A stretch of DNA of 64,000 nucleotides from Bacillus paramycoides (GCF_001884235.1 NZ_MAOI01000134.1:1-64000); one strand, 5' to 3'; positions 1 to 10,698 are shown, counted from the stretch's first letter. Notes: generated by a model not told the origin, from the letters alone. A program made the numbers and translations.

Positions 1-251
1 CCATATCCACCCACAAATCCTGGATCACCAGGATCTACAACGTTTACGTTCGAGTTTGTTTGTGGGAAGAAGCCTTGATTTTTAATTTGTTGATGGTGTA
101 CATGTGTTGTATGCGTCGGGAAAACGTGTGGCACCACCGTTGTTGAAAAAGAATGTGTTACGCATTGTTTCGTCGGATGAATGACAGGAGCAGTCGTACA
201 AATAGGTCCTGTAGGCTTCTGCCCCCCAAAGTAAGGATGACAATGATGCAT
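1..251 (-). CDS. cotD: Spore coat protein CotD, C-terminus cut by window edge
   Basis: Structural protein of the spore coat, made late in the mother cell. The visible 83 residues start MHHCHPYFGG, are rich in His, Pro, Thr and Val, and carry the CotD pattern of HPTKQCVTHSF followed by VVPHVFPTHTTHVHHQQ. The ATG at 251 follows a GAGAGGAG ribosome binding site. A sigma-K-like -10 lies about 45 bases upstream. The neighbour yppG is also next to cotD in B. subtilis. The 3' end lies beyond position 1. The family call is from recognised sequence pattern plus synteny. Confidence 0.88.
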   Translation of the reverse strand, partial: MHHCHPYFGGQKPTGPICTTAPVIHPTKQCVTHSFSTTVVPHVFPTHTTHVHHQQIKNQGFFPQTNSNVNVVDPGDPGFVGGY

Positions 252-293
252 AGTTTTTCTCTCCTCTCTCATTAAAAAAATCTGACTACACTT

Positions 294-302
294 TACAATA
301 TG
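294..302 (-). promoter_or_regulatory. Candidate sigma-K -10 of cotD
   Basis: Read on the minus strand this is CATATTGTA, a match to the sigma-K -10 consensus CATANNNTA, with an AC-containing stretch about 15 bases further upstream as -35. It would start a leader of roughly 35 bases before cotD. Inference from consensus and from the mother-cell role of CotD. Confidence 0.5.
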
Positions 303-406
303 AGAAAGGAGGTAAGGCCGCTTGTTATATATACCCATTTATTTCACAGAAATTTGTCTAGTGCTGCATTTCATTCATCATATACATTACGGACAACACC
401 CTACTA

Positions 407-991
407 TCATTTACCAAAGAACCCCCCGACTTGCTTAACAATTCCCGTCACTTGATTCATCGCATTCATCATTTGTCCAGCCGTATTCATCATTTTATTC
501 ACATCATAGTTACCATCTGATGTTTTAAATTGTGAAACAAAACTAGAAAACTGACTTGGTTGCTGTTGCTTTTGTTTATTCATTGTTGGGTATGGTTGTT
601 TTGGTGGATAAAACATAGCCTGTTGATTTACATATTGAGTTGGTGGCATGTAGTATTGTGAATTCATATACATTTGTTGCGGTTGATCTGTATACATTTG
701 CTGGGGCTGATTCATATGCGTTTGTTGCGGTTGATCCGTATACATTTGCTGGGGCTGATTCATATGCGTTTGTTGCGGTTGATTCGTATACATTTGCTGG
801 GGCTGACTCATATGCGTTTGTTGCGGTTGATTCATAAACGACACTTCAAATGGCTGATAATAATTTTGATTTCCATAATAAGGTTCGAAAGGATACATAT
901 TATATCTTAAATATGTATCCTCATTATATTGGTACATATTTTGCTGCGCGTACGGGTTTGCTTGCTGATATACATTAGGTTGTTGAAACAT
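407..991 (-). CDS. yppG: YppG-family protein with QPQQ octapeptide repeat
   Basis: YppG-like protein, 194 residues, probably a spore-coat or sporulation-associated structural protein; its molecular function is not known. The N-terminal two thirds are Gln/Tyr/Asn/Met-rich with no charged core. Residues about 54-109 are seven octapeptides of the form (N/S/D)QPQQ(TH/MY)(M/T). The C-terminal 45 residues (FSSFVSQFKTSDGNYDVNKM onward, ending KQVGGFFGK) are the part conserved with B. subtilis YppG. ATG at 991 follows a GAAGGAGGAG ribosome binding site. A sigma-K-like -10 lies upstream. Position beside cotD and yppF matches B. subtilis. Confidence 0.82.
   Translation of the reverse strand: MFQQPNVYQQANPYAQQNMYQYNEDTYLRYNMYPFEPYYGNQNYYQPFEVSFMNQPQQTHMSQPQQMYTNQPQQTHMNQPQQMYTDQPQQTHMNQPQQMYTDQPQQMYMNSQYYMPPTQYVNQQAMFYPPKQPYPTMNKQKQQQPSQFSSFVSQFKTSDGNYDVNKMMNTAGQMMNAMNQVTGIVKQVGGFFGK
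665..832 (-). repeat. Tandem 24-bp repeat in yppG, seven copies
   Basis: Seven 24-bp units encode the octapeptides of YppG. TH- and MY-type units mostly alternate, giving a 48-bp higher-order period. The copies are nearly identical at the DNA level, so copy number is likely to vary between strains by slippage. Confidence 0.9.
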
Positions 992-1025
992 GCATTCTCT
1001 CCTCCTTCACATAAGTTTCTACATA

Positions 1026-1034
1026 TAGAATATG
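1026..1034 (-). promoter_or_regulatory. Candidate sigma-K -10 of yppG
   Basis: On the minus strand this reads CATATTCTA, matching CATANNNTA. A CACAC stretch sits 17-20 bases upstream as a possible -35. The predicted start point is about 25 bases before the yppG ATG. Consensus match only. Confidence 0.45.
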
Positions 1035-1168
1035 TACCTATAAAATAAAATGTGTGAAGGAGTATCTGTCTGTTTTTGTCGGAAGTTTAAATTTTTAAAA
1101 AAATTAGAAAGAAAGCCCTTCCATGCTATGATAATAAGGAAGAAGATTCTCATGGGGGAGGAATCAAC

Positions 1169-1360
1169 ATGGTATTAGGGGATTTAAAACAAGCGTTTTC
1201 TCAAAAAAAAGGGTATTGCACAGAAAATTCGAATGAACTGTTAGACTTTGCAAGACATTGTTATTTAGAAGGAAAAATATGTATATCAGATTATCGAACA
1301 TTAATACGAGAATTAGAAATAAACGGTGCAACAAAACCTACAACAGTAACAGAGGCATAA
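1169..1360 (+). CDS. yppF: YppF-like small protein
   Basis: 63-residue soluble protein of the YppF family, known only from bacilli; no function is established. Sequence MVLGDLKQAFSQKK then a short helical body (ELLDFARHCYLEGKICISDY, RTLIRELE), with the pattern of a protein of two or three helices. ATG at 1169 follows GGGGGAGG. A weak sigma-A-like promoter with TATGAT preceded by TG lies around 1125-1135. It stands alone on the plus strand between minus-strand yppG and yppE, as in B. subtilis, and ends at a bidirectional terminator. Confidence 0.8.
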   Translation: MVLGDLKQAFSQKKGYCTENSNELLDFARHCYLEGKICISDYRTLIRELEINGATKPTTVTEA

Positions 1361-1363
1361 AAA

Positions 1364-1388
1364 AACAAGAGGGTTTTTCCCTCTTGTT
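1364..1388. terminator. Bidirectional terminator between yppF and yppE
   Basis: Perfect 10-bp stem (AACAAGAGGG with CCCTCTTGTT) and a five-T loop. It is flanked by A's on the yppF side and overlaps the yppE stop codon. Confidence 0.85.
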
Positions 1389-1731
1389 ACTTACATTGCT
1401 CTATGATATTTTGCAAAGTATACGAAATAGCTTGATGAGTTTCAAAGAAACGTTTACCTTTTCCCTTATTTACAAAGCATTGTAGTACATTAGTTTGTAA
1501 ATTATCGTACACTTGATCAATTTGTTGTACATGTATATACTTAGGTCTTTCTTTCTTGATCCACCTATAAGCTAAGTCTTTCCACAGCTCTAACTCTTCA
1601 TCTACAGTATCAACAAATGGCTTCATATCCTTATAAAAATCATACTCATCAACTTCTCTTTTTTTCACATTCGCTTCATCATTATACTGCATTAACTTTT
1701 CCGAGGACTGGATTAATGCTTCATACTCCAT
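1387..1731 (-). CDS. yppE: YppE family protein (DUF1798)
   Basis: 114-residue acidic helical protein of the YppE/DUF1798 family; function unknown. The sequence is rich in Glu, Lys and aromatic residues (EALIQSSEKLMQYNDEAN, YIHVQQIDQVYDNLQTNVLQ) and has no membrane segment or signal. Length matches the family. The ATG at 1731 has AAGGTGG upstream. It lies 15 bases after the yppD-like gene, so the two are probably one transcript. The stop codon lies in the shared yppF/yppE terminator. Confidence 0.82.
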   Translation of the reverse strand: MEYEALIQSSEKLMQYNDEANVKKREVDEYDFYKDMKPFVDTVDEELELWKDLAYRWIKKERPKYIHVQQIDQVYDNLQTNVLQCFVNKGKGKRFFETHQAISYTLQNIIEQCK

Positions 1732-1746
1732 TTTATTCCCACCTTA

Positions 1747-1989
1747 CTATGCACTCACTACGACGTTTTGAAATGTCTTTACCCAACTCCCTTTTTCTTC
1801 GTGATGCACTAATTTATTTTCCATATGCTCGATATGCATTTCTGTTATTTCTATCTTATTGCATATTTTTTCACGCTTATCCTTCAACGCATGACTTATT
1901 CTAATCCCAATATTCATTTCCAGCAAATCGAGAGAACTTAACATTTGATCCATTTTTTTCATAACATCTTCCTTCTGAACCATCGCCAT
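1747..1989 (-). CDS. yppD: Small helical protein in the yppD position
   Basis: 80-residue protein, mostly amphipathic helix (MKKMDQMLSSLDLLEMNIGI, then KICNKIEITEMHIEHMENKL), likely a short coiled coil. No catalytic motif is visible. I call it YppD-like because of its place just upstream of yppE and next to sspM; the sequence match itself is weak. ATG at 1989 follows GAAGGGGGCG. An internal start at MVQKED is also possible. Likely co-transcribed with yppE. Confidence 0.55.
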   Translation of the reverse strand: MAMVQKEDVMKKMDQMLSSLDLLEMNIGIRISHALKDKREKICNKIEITEMHIEHMENKLVHHEEKGSWVKTFQNVVVSA

Positions 1990-2149
1990 AAATAAAACGC
2001 CCCCTTCTTTGCCTTTCCTTTGTCATGTAATTTCGCCGATTTATCGATCACTCCTGCCCACATGACAAAACTAGTTGATATTCGTCAAAGAAATCATTTT
2101 GCATGCCATTTATAGAAATGGTAACAATACAAAAAGGAGGTGTATTACG

Positions 2150-2254
2150 ATGGCAAAAAACAAAAACGAAAAAAAGAAAAATCAAAACAAACAACAAAAC
2201 AAACCTGAGACTGGTAATCCAAAGCTTGATGGTCCAAATTTCCCTGCTACATAA
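2150..2254 (+). CDS. sspM: Small acid-soluble spore protein SspM
   Basis: 34-residue minor small acid-soluble spore protein, made in the forespore. The N-terminus is Lys/Asn/Gln-rich (MAKNKNEKKKNQNKQQ) and the end reads PKLDGPNFPAT, the same length and C-terminal pattern as B. subtilis SspM (…KLGGPNRPST). ATG at 2150 follows a strong AAAAGGAGG site. A weak sigma-G-like pair (TGCATG, then AACAATA) lies upstream; I do not rely on it. The position next to yppC and yppD matches B. subtilis. It is followed by a long structured stretch and a strong terminator. Confidence 0.85.
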   Translation: MAKNKNEKKKNQNKQQNKPETGNPKLDGPNFPAT

Positions 2255-2288
2255 AGTGACACTTTAATCTGAGTGACTCTTTCAAACA

Positions 2289-2406
2289 GCTATTTTCCGG
2301 CCTAAGCTCAACCTCTTTGCTTTCGCTAAGTTTTGAGGTTAAAGCCGTAATGCCCGCAAATAGCGGAATTAAAAGTAATTTGTTATAGAGCATATTACTT
2401 TTAATT
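2289..2406 (+). other. Structured non-coding stretch after sspM
   Basis: No reading frame is credible here, but nested inverted repeats are. The outer stem is GCTATTT (2289) with AAATAGC (2358). The middle stem is CGGC with GCCG. The inner stem is AACCTC (2310) with GAGGTT (2335). A separate perfect 13-bp hairpin pairs 2367-2379 with 2394-2406, directly before the terminator. It would be part of the sspM 3' untranslated RNA, or a processed small RNA or mobile short repeat. I did not recognise a known RNA family. Confidence 0.5.
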
Positions 2407-2446
2407 AAGAAGTCCCGCCTTCCTAAATGAAGGCGGGACTTCTTTT
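2407..2446. terminator. Strong bidirectional terminator sspM/yppC
   Basis: Perfect 16-bp GC-rich stem (starting AAGAAGTCCCGCC), six-base loop CTAAAT, then T-runs on both strands. It closes sspM on the plus strand and yppC on the minus strand. Confidence 0.92.
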
Positions 2447-2449
2447 TAA

Positions 2450-3475
2450 TTATATCATGAATTCATCTATTCTTTTGACAAAACTATTTAATATAGAAAG
2501 AGTATGTATTTGCTCTCGCTTCTTTCTATACCATTCTGTTATATTAATTTTCCCTTTAGGTTTTTCAAATAAAAATAATGAATTCGTTTCTAGCCCTTCA
2601 CTAAACCAATCTTTTTCAATTATTTTTTCATGAGTAACAATCGTATACACATCTCTTAGAGCCGGCGTACCTGACTTTCTTGTCCCCTTTAGGTAGCATT
2701 CATAATCCATCCTCGATCCTGTATGCCTAGTTTGCAATGTAAATTTATAAAACAAATCCCTATACTTTGGATGATACAATAACCAAGCTAGTTTTTTCCC
2801 AAGTTCTATACGTTTTTGTAACGTTTCAAATTGATAAACTGAAAACCCATATATTCTCCCTTCCACCGTTGGAAAAACAACTGCACTAACATGAAATATT
2901 TCTTGAAATTTAAACAAAGCGGTATCAAATACATGCTTTTGAAAATATGTATTCTCAATTACTGGTTTTTGAATTATATTTTGTTCATTTATAATAAGGG
3001 CCGTCATTAGCCTTATTACATCTCTTTTCTCCCAGAAATATATCCATTCTTTTTCCATAAAAATTGATGTGTTGAAAAATTGTAACAAATGGAAAAGAGG
3101 TACACATCTCCTTTTACTTTCCTCATATAGTAATAGTTGAGGGAAGGCATCTAAGAAAATAAGCCAATTAGCCTTTTCGTACGTGAGAAATAAATGTTTC
3201 TTTACTGTTGGAGATAGAACATTAGAATAGCACTTTCCTTCTAGATCTGTCATGTTCCAGCCTCCATTCCTTGAGACCATACTCGCTAAAAAAGACCATC
3301 GAATTTCTTTATTTCTCAAATAATATTCTTGGTAAGATTGTGTACGTGAAATATTATCTACATTAGCTATATCTGTTCTCTCCTTAATATTGTTAACTAT
3401 AGCTTTTTCATCTTCTGTGCAAAAATAATCATTGCGATTTTGTTTAATTTTTTCGTAATCGTACCAGCTAAACAT
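2450..3475 (-). CDS. yppC: YppC family protein (DUF2515)
   Basis: 341-residue protein of the YppC/DUF2515 family; function unknown, no membrane span. It is rich in aromatic and basic residues, with the conserved stretches NKEIRWSFLASMVSRNGGWN (about 55-74) and WLLYHPKYRDLFYKF in the second half. ATG at 3475 has AAAGGT upstream. It is divergent from recU, as in B. subtilis, with only about 100 bases between them, so the two promoters face away within that space. It ends at the strong terminator shared with sspM. Confidence 0.82.
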   Translation of the reverse strand: MFSWYDYEKIKQNRNDYFCTEDEKAIVNNIKERTDIANVDNISRTQSYQEYYLRNKEIRWSFLASMVSRNGGWNMTDLEGKCYSNVLSPTVKKHLFLTYEKANWLIFLDAFPQLLLYEESKRRCVPLFHLLQFFNTSIFMEKEWIYFWEKRDVIRLMTALIINEQNIIQKPVIENTYFQKHVFDTALFKFQEIFHVSAVVFPTVEGRIYGFSVYQFETLQKRIELGKKLAWLLYHPKYRDLFYKFTLQTRHTGSRMDYECYLKGTRKSGTPALRDVYTIVTHEKIIEKDWFSEGLETNSLFLFEKPKGKINITEWYRKKREQIHTLSILNSFVKRIDEFMI

Positions 3476-3577
3476 GAATAAGTACCATACCTTTCTTGAA
3501 AAAGGTCACATCTTTTTTCATTTTTTGATATAATCACCTTTGTAAGTAATTCTTAACAAGTTGGGAGTGGACACAAT

Positions 3578-4180
3578 ATGACCATTCGTTACCCAAATGG
3601 AAAAAGGTACGATCAAGCTTCACACCCTCATAAAACACCAGTTAAAAAACATACTTATAGTAATAGAGGTATGTCCCTTGAAGAGGAATTGAATGACACA
3701 AATCAATATTACTTAACCCATAATATTGCATGCGTACATAAAAAACCTACACCTCTTCAAATTGTAAAAGTAGATTACCCCGCTCGAAGTGCTGCTGTGG
3801 TAAAAGAAGCGTATTTCAAACAACCTTCTACAACAGATTACAACGGTGTATACAAAGGGAAATACATCGATTTTGAAGCGAAAGAAACAAAAAATAAAAC
3901 CAGTTTTCCCCTTCAAAACTTCCACCTTCATCAAATTGAACATATGAAGCAAGTAATCGCTCATAACGGAATTGCATTTGTTATTATTAAATTTACACTT
4001 TTTGATGAACTTTATTTATTAGATTCAAAACATATTATTGCATTTTGGAATCGTCAAAATACAGGTGGACGGAAATCGATTACAAAACAAGAAATAGAAG
4101 CGCATGGATCTTTATTATCATGCGGTTATCACCCTCGGATTGATTATATCCGTGTACTAGACACGGTTTATTTTTCGTGA
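3578..4180 (+). CDS. recU: Holliday junction resolvase RecU
   Basis: Metal-dependent endonuclease that cleaves four-way DNA junctions in recombinational repair and chromosome segregation. 200 residues, the normal length. Nuclease core: [17 protein letters not shown] (about 89-105, with the Asp and Glu-x-Lys catalytic residues), then [14 protein letters not shown] and [12 protein letters not shown] at 3578 follows GGGAGTGG. It lies 66 bases upstream of ponA on the same strand, the usual Bacillus recU-ponA (prfA-pbpF type) operon linking recombination and wall synthesis. Confidence 0.95.
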   Translation: MTIRYPNGKRYDQASHPHKTPVKKHTYSNRGMSLEEELNDTNQYYLTHNIACVHKKPTPLQIVKVDYPARSAAVVKEAYFKQPSTTDYNGVYKGKYIDFEAKETKNKTSFPLQNFHLHQIEHMKQVIAHNGIAFVIIKFTLFDELYLLDSKHIIAFWNRQNTGGRKSITKQEIEAHGSLLSCGYHPRIDYIRVLDTVYFS

Positions 4181-4246
4181 TAGAGTCATCACTAAGGCTC
4201 TTTTTTCGACTTTTGGGGGAGAGAATGAAAGGTAGGAGAAAGTATA

Positions 4247-6949
<2,703 letters not shown>

Positions 6950-6950
6950 T

Positions 6951-6991
6951 AAAAGAAGTCCATTTCTCCTAACGAGAAATGGACTTCTTTT
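6951..6991. terminator. Bidirectional terminator ponA/ypoC
   Basis: Perfect 18-bp stem (6951-6968 with 6974-6991) and loop CTAAC, with T-runs on both sides. The ypoC stop codon is in the loop, so the last residues of YpoC are encoded by the stem. Confidence 0.92.
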
Positions 6992-7487
6992 TTGTTATGA
7001 TTTTCTTTACATGTAGCTTCTCTATTTCGATATACAACTGTGCTAATTGAATATAAGAATGATAATTACTTGGTTTCTTGATAATAAATGAATATCGCTC
7101 CATAAAATTAACAGGTTGTACTTCTAATTTATTCATATTTACTTGCATTTCATTCAAACCATGAACAGGTTGCTCATTTAGCCAATATACAACCGATAGC
7201 AAGTGAGCTGCAAAAAGAATCATCGGTCCCTCAGCTTCTTGTTTTTTCCTGTTTCGAAATAGCGTAGCAATTTCGTCTTGTTTCGTTTTCCATGTATTTA
7301 ACACCGCTGGAATACTTTTTTCAAGTTCATTCCATGGCTCATACTGTTTTTCTATATCAAATATAAAATAAATATTTTGTATTATTTCTTCAAAAGATTG
7401 ATCAGTATGATACGTAATCGATTTTACATCCTCTTCAAAAAATGGTAAATATCGAAACGTTTTCGGTACTTCTACAACTCTCTCCAT
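6969..7487 (-). CDS. ypoC: YpoC-like hypothetical protein
   Basis: 172-residue soluble protein of the YpoC family; function unknown. Sequence is helical, with conserved aromatic patterns (SITYHTDQSFEEIIQNIYF; ILFAAHLLSVVYWLNEQPVH). ATG at 7487 lies just after the nth stop and overlaps an AAGGGGAAATAAGGG site, so it is translationally linked to nth, as in B. subtilis (dnaD-nth-ypoC). The C-terminus KKKSISR is encoded by the ponA/ypoC terminator stem. Confidence 0.82.
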   Translation of the reverse strand: MERVVEVPKTFRYLPFFEEDVKSITYHTDQSFEEIIQNIYFIFDIEKQYEPWNELEKSIPAVLNTWKTKQDEIATLFRNRKKQEAEGPMILFAAHLLSVVYWLNEQPVHGLNEMQVNMNKLEVQPVNFMERYSFIIKKPSNYHSYIQLAQLYIEIEKLHVKKIITKKKSISR

Positions 7488-7490
7488 CCC

Positions 7491-8138
7491 TTATTTCCCC
7501 TTCATCCGCTTTTTCCCTTCACGGCATACATCTAATAGCGGGCACTTTTCACATTGTGGACGTTGCGCTTTACAATGATAACGTCCAAAGAATATCATAC
7601 GATGATGCGTCACTCCCCATTCATCCATTGGAATTTTCTTCATCAACGTTTTTTCCACCTCTAAAACTGAATCTTTCCATCTGCAAATCGCTAAGCGCTT
7701 ACTCACTCTCTCTACATGCGTATCAACAGCAATTGCTGGAATCCCAAACGCAACTGAAACAACTACATTCGCTGTCTTTCTCCCTACACCTGGTAAGTTC
7801 GTCAGCTCGTCACGGTCTTCTGGAACTTTTCCGTTATAATCATCAAGTAACATTTGACATAATTTTTGAATGTTTTTTGCCTTGTTTCTATACAATCCAA
7901 TTGAACGTATATCTTGTTGTAATTCTTCTAAAGACACACTTAAATAATCTTCTGGTGTTTTATATTTTTGAAATAAGTTTTTCGTCACTTTATTTACAAG
8001 TACATCTGTGCATTGCGCAGATAATGCCACTGCGATTACAAGTTCAAATGGATTATCATGAATTAATTCACAATGCGCATCTGGATACATATCCGCCATT
8101 GTATCTAGACAATAACGAATTTGCGTTTTGTTCAACAT
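7491..8138 (-). CDS. nth: Endonuclease III (DNA N-glycosylase/AP lyase)
   Basis: Base excision repair enzyme removing oxidised pyrimidines and cutting abasic sites. 215 residues. Helix-hairpin-helix LPGVGRKTANV around 115-125 with catalytic K121, catalytic D139 in AVDTHVERV, and the 4Fe-4S cluster ligands C189, C196, C199 and C205. ATG at 8138 follows AGGAGGAAAGAT. It lies between dnaD (15 bases upstream) and ypoC (3 bases downstream) in one operon. Confidence 0.96.
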   Translation of the reverse strand: MLNKTQIRYCLDTMADMYPDAHCELIHDNPFELVIAVALSAQCTDVLVNKVTKNLFQKYKTPEDYLSVSLEELQQDIRSIGLYRNKAKNIQKLCQMLLDDYNGKVPEDRDELTNLPGVGRKTANVVVSVAFGIPAIAVDTHVERVSKRLAICRWKDSVLEVEKTLMKKIPMDEWGVTHHRMIFFGRYHCKAQRPQCEKCPLLDVCREGKKRMKGK

Positions 8139-8153
8139 ATCTTTCCTCCTACA

Positions 8154-8861
8154 TTACTGCTCCAACCAATTATAAAAAGGCACTTTCCCAGTAAATTTCG
8201 TCTCTTGTTTTGTCGTTTGTTGTGTGCGTTGTTGATTCGCTCTAAATTTCTGGCCTTGATTTTGCGCTTGATCCACCGTTTTAATTCCATTCTTTTTCCA
8301 CTCAAATAAGATGCGATCAATATACCTGAAATTAAGTTTACCACTCATAACAGCTTCCCGAAGAGCCGCTTGAATTAAATTCGGATGATGTTGATCTTGA
8401 TCTTCCCACATTCCCAATGTTTCACATTCAAACGGCGAAAGTGGTCTTCCAAATTCTTTTTCAAATACTGTATATAAATTTACTTGAACTTGTTTTTTTT
8501 CTTGTTGCTCTTCTTCTATAGATTCATTCATTAAAAAGTGCAATATTTTTTCCCATAGTGGTTGTAAAGAATAACTTTCACACATCATCGCTTCAGATCT
8601 TTGTCCACCTTCTAGTGCTAAAAAGCCTTTTTGAATTAATGTCTGAATCACTTCCATACATTTCATTTCTGTTATCGTCATCCGTTCTGAAATCTCTGAA
8701 GGAGTCGGGAACGAATTACCTGATTCTAAAAATGTGTGTACATGAAGTACCACCATAAATTCCGTTTCATTTAAACCTAGCTTTTTATAATGCATCATAA
8801 GCAATTTAGGAATCGCTATGCTTCCCTGTTCAAACCATTGTAACATCATTTTCTTTTTCAT
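8154..8861 (-). CDS. dnaD: DNA replication initiation protein DnaD
   Basis: Primosomal protein that, with DnaB and DnaI, loads the replicative helicase at oriC and restart sites. 235 residues: N-terminal winged helix (IPKLLMMHYKKLGLNETEFM, then FPTPSEISERM), C-terminal DnaD domain (LYTVFEKEFGRPLSPFECET … FRYIDRILFEWKKNGIKT) and the conserved end VPFYNWLEQ. I chose the ATG at 8861 (MKKKMMLQW) because GAGGTG is 7 bases upstream; a longer TTG start at 8867 is too close to that site. Confidence 0.95.
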   Translation of the reverse strand: MKKKMMLQWFEQGSIAIPKLLMMHYKKLGLNETEFMVVLHVHTFLESGNSFPTPSEISERMTITEMKCMEVIQTLIQKGFLALEGGQRSEAMMCESYSLQPLWEKILHFLMNESIEEEQQEKKQVQVNLYTVFEKEFGRPLSPFECETLGMWEDQDQHHPNLIQAALREAVMSGKLNFRYIDRILFEWKKNGIKTVDQAQNQGQKFRANQQRTQQTTKQETKFTGKVPFYNWLEQ

Positions 8862-8924
8862 CACCAAACACCTCGCTCTCTAGTATAACACACCTTTAGC
8901 TATTTCTTTTTGCCACAATTCGTC

Positions 8925-8957
8925 AAAAAACCTCCCTATATGTAGGGAGGTTTTTTT
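8925..8957 (-). terminator. Terminator downstream of aspB
   Basis: 8-bp stem CCTCCCTA/TAGGGAGG with A- and T-runs on the two sides, loop TATG. It separates aspB from dnaD. Confidence 0.85.
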
Positions 8958-8981
8958 GTGTTTAATACAAGGAACAGCCGA

Positions 8982-10169
8982 TTAAGCCTGCACTTTACTT
9001 TTCATAAATGTATGAATTCGTTCCAATGCTTTCTCTACTTGCTCAAGAGATGTCGCATACGATAGTCGAACGTTATTTGGTGCACCAAATCCTGTCCCTG
9101 GAACAAGAGCCACTTTTTCCTCTTCTAATAATGCCTTTGCCCAGTCATCAACTGTCTCATATCCAGTTAACGCTACAGCTTCTTTTACATTTGGGAATAA
9201 GTAAAATGCACCTTGTGGTTTGATGCAAGTGAAACCAGGAATTTGAATTAATTTATCATAAATAATGTTCAATCTTTCTTCAAATGCTTGACGCATCGTT
9301 TCTACAGGTTCTTGTGAGCCTGCATATGCAGCAATTGCACCGTATTGAGCAATTGAAGTAGGGTTTGACGTACTATGACTCGCTAAGTTCGTCATCGCTT
9401 TAATAAGCTGCTTATTTCCTGCTGCATATCCAATACGCCACCCTGTCATAGAATGAGATTTAGATACACCATTAATAATAAGTGTTTGTTCTTTTAATGC
9501 ATTAGAAAGCTGGGCAATTGAAGTATATTCTGCATCACCATAAATTAATTTTTCATAAATTTCATCAGAAACGATTAAGATATCATGTTCTAAACATACT
9601 TCTCCAAGCTGTTGTAATTCTTCTTTGCTGTAAATCATTCCTGTTGGATTGCTCGGTGAATTAATAATAACTGCTTTCGTTTTCTCTGTAATTGCCTCAC
9701 GCAGCTGCTTTGCTGTAATTTTGTACTCATTGTCTTCTAGACCTTCTACATAAACTGGCTTACCACCAGCAAGCTTTACTTGCTCAGGATAACTTACCCA
9801 ATAAGGAGTTGGGATGATAACTTCATCTCCTTCATCAAGTAACACTTGGAATAATGTATATAATGCATGCTTGGCACCATTACATACAATAATTTCAGAT
9901 GGATCATACGCTATCCCTTGATCGCGAGTAAATTTCTTAACGATTTCTTGTTTTAACGATTGTAATCCACCTGTTGGTGTATATTTCGTATGTCCTTCTA
10001 ACATCGCTCTATGTGCGGCTTCCATAATATGTTCTGGCGTATTAAAGTCAGGTTCTCCTGCCCCTAATGCAATTACATCATGACCTTCCGCTTTTAATGC
10101 TTGTGCCTTTGCTGTAATTTCTAAAGTTGAAGACGGTGTTAAAGCAGCTACTCGCTTTGCTAATTTCAT
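8982..10169 (-). CDS. aspB: Class I/II aspartate aminotransferase
   Basis: PLP-dependent aminotransferase making aspartate from oxaloacetate and glutamate. 395 residues. N-terminal ALGAGEPDFNTPEHI, NSPSNPTGMIY (about 170-180), and the PLP lysine K237 in GVSKSHSMTGWRIGYAAG. Best match is AspB of bacilli, subgroup I-beta. ATG at 10169 follows AGGGGGAA. It is the last gene of ypmA-ypmB-aspB, the same order as in B. subtilis. Confidence 0.93.
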   Translation of the reverse strand: MKLAKRVAALTPSSTLEITAKAQALKAEGHDVIALGAGEPDFNTPEHIMEAAHRAMLEGHTKYTPTGGLQSLKQEIVKKFTRDQGIAYDPSEIIVCNGAKHALYTLFQVLLDEGDEVIIPTPYWVSYPEQVKLAGGKPVYVEGLEDNEYKITAKQLREAITEKTKAVIINSPSNPTGMIYSKEELQQLGEVCLEHDILIVSDEIYEKLIYGDAEYTSIAQLSNALKEQTLIINGVSKSHSMTGWRIGYAAGNKQLIKAMTNLASHSTSNPTSIAQYGAIAAYAGSQEPVETMRQAFEERLNIIYDKLIQIPGFTCIKPQGAFYLFPNVKEAVALTGYETVDDWAKALLEEEKVALVPGTGFGAPNNVRLSYATSLEQVEKALERIHTFMKSKVQA

Positions 10170-10187
10170 TTGCTGTTCCCCCTACAT

Positions 10188-10691
10188 CTATTTTTCAATG
10201 CTATATCGTCGTAAAAACTTGCCATCTTTAAATTCAAGATAGTAGTAACTATAACGATTTTCATCATCAATATATGTAACTTCCCATAATGGTATATTGT
10301 TTTCAACGCCTAATTTTGCTTTTAAGATTTCTTTCGGTTTGCTTTTTGATTCTTTACTTCCATCGTCGACCTGTTCAGCCGTTCTTTGTATAGCTTCTTT
10401 TTCAGAAATACCTTCGCTCTTTTTTCTTACTATAGTATCTCCTTTTTTCTCAGGCACCCAAACAATGATTTGTTCTCCTTTTTCATCTGTACCTTGTACG
10501 ACGGTATATGAAGATTTTCCATTAAAATAATCAACAGATTTTACCTTTGTAAGTTTTGCCTTTTCTTTTGCAATTTCTACAACCTTTGATTCTTTTGGAA
10601 TTTTATTTTCCATCGCTTTATTATAAACATATGCCCCATATATTCCACTAGCAACGATAACGATAATGATTGCAAAGATCCACTTTTTCAT
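10188..10691 (-). CDS. ypmB: YpmB-like PepSY-type membrane-anchored protein
   Basis: 167-residue protein with an N-terminal membrane anchor (KKWIFAIIIVIVASGIYGAYVY, residues 2-23). Outside is a domain with two PepSY-like motifs: VDYFNGKSSYTVVQGTDEKG and PLWEVTYIDDENRYSYYYLE. PepSY domains often regulate or inhibit peptidases, but the role of YpmB is not known. The ATG at 10691 lies 7 bases after the ypmA stop, so they are co-translated. Followed by aspB at 18 bases. Confidence 0.85.
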   Translation of the reverse strand: MKKWIFAIIIVIVASGIYGAYVYNKAMENKIPKESKVVEIAKEKAKLTKVKSVDYFNGKSSYTVVQGTDEKGEQIIVWVPEKKGDTIVRKKSEGISEKEAIQRTAEQVDDGSKESKSKPKEILKAKLGVENNIPLWEVTYIDDENRYSYYYLEFKDGKFLRRYSIEK

Positions 10692-10698
10692 TGTATCA

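Noticed and set aside
665-832. Repeat array as CRISPR
   Set aside because: Units are contiguous and coding, with no spacers.
640-910. Plus-strand frames of 65-78 residues across the QPQQ repeat
   Set aside because: They are antisense readings of the yppG repeat with no ribosome binding site.
2255-2450. c-di-GMP or other known riboswitch near sspM
   Set aside because: The stretch is highly paired but lacks the conserved core of those families on both strands.
7442-8194. A 250-residue plus-strand open frame
   Set aside because: It runs antisense to nth and the end of ypoC, which have clear motifs; composition is that of a reversed AT-rich gene.
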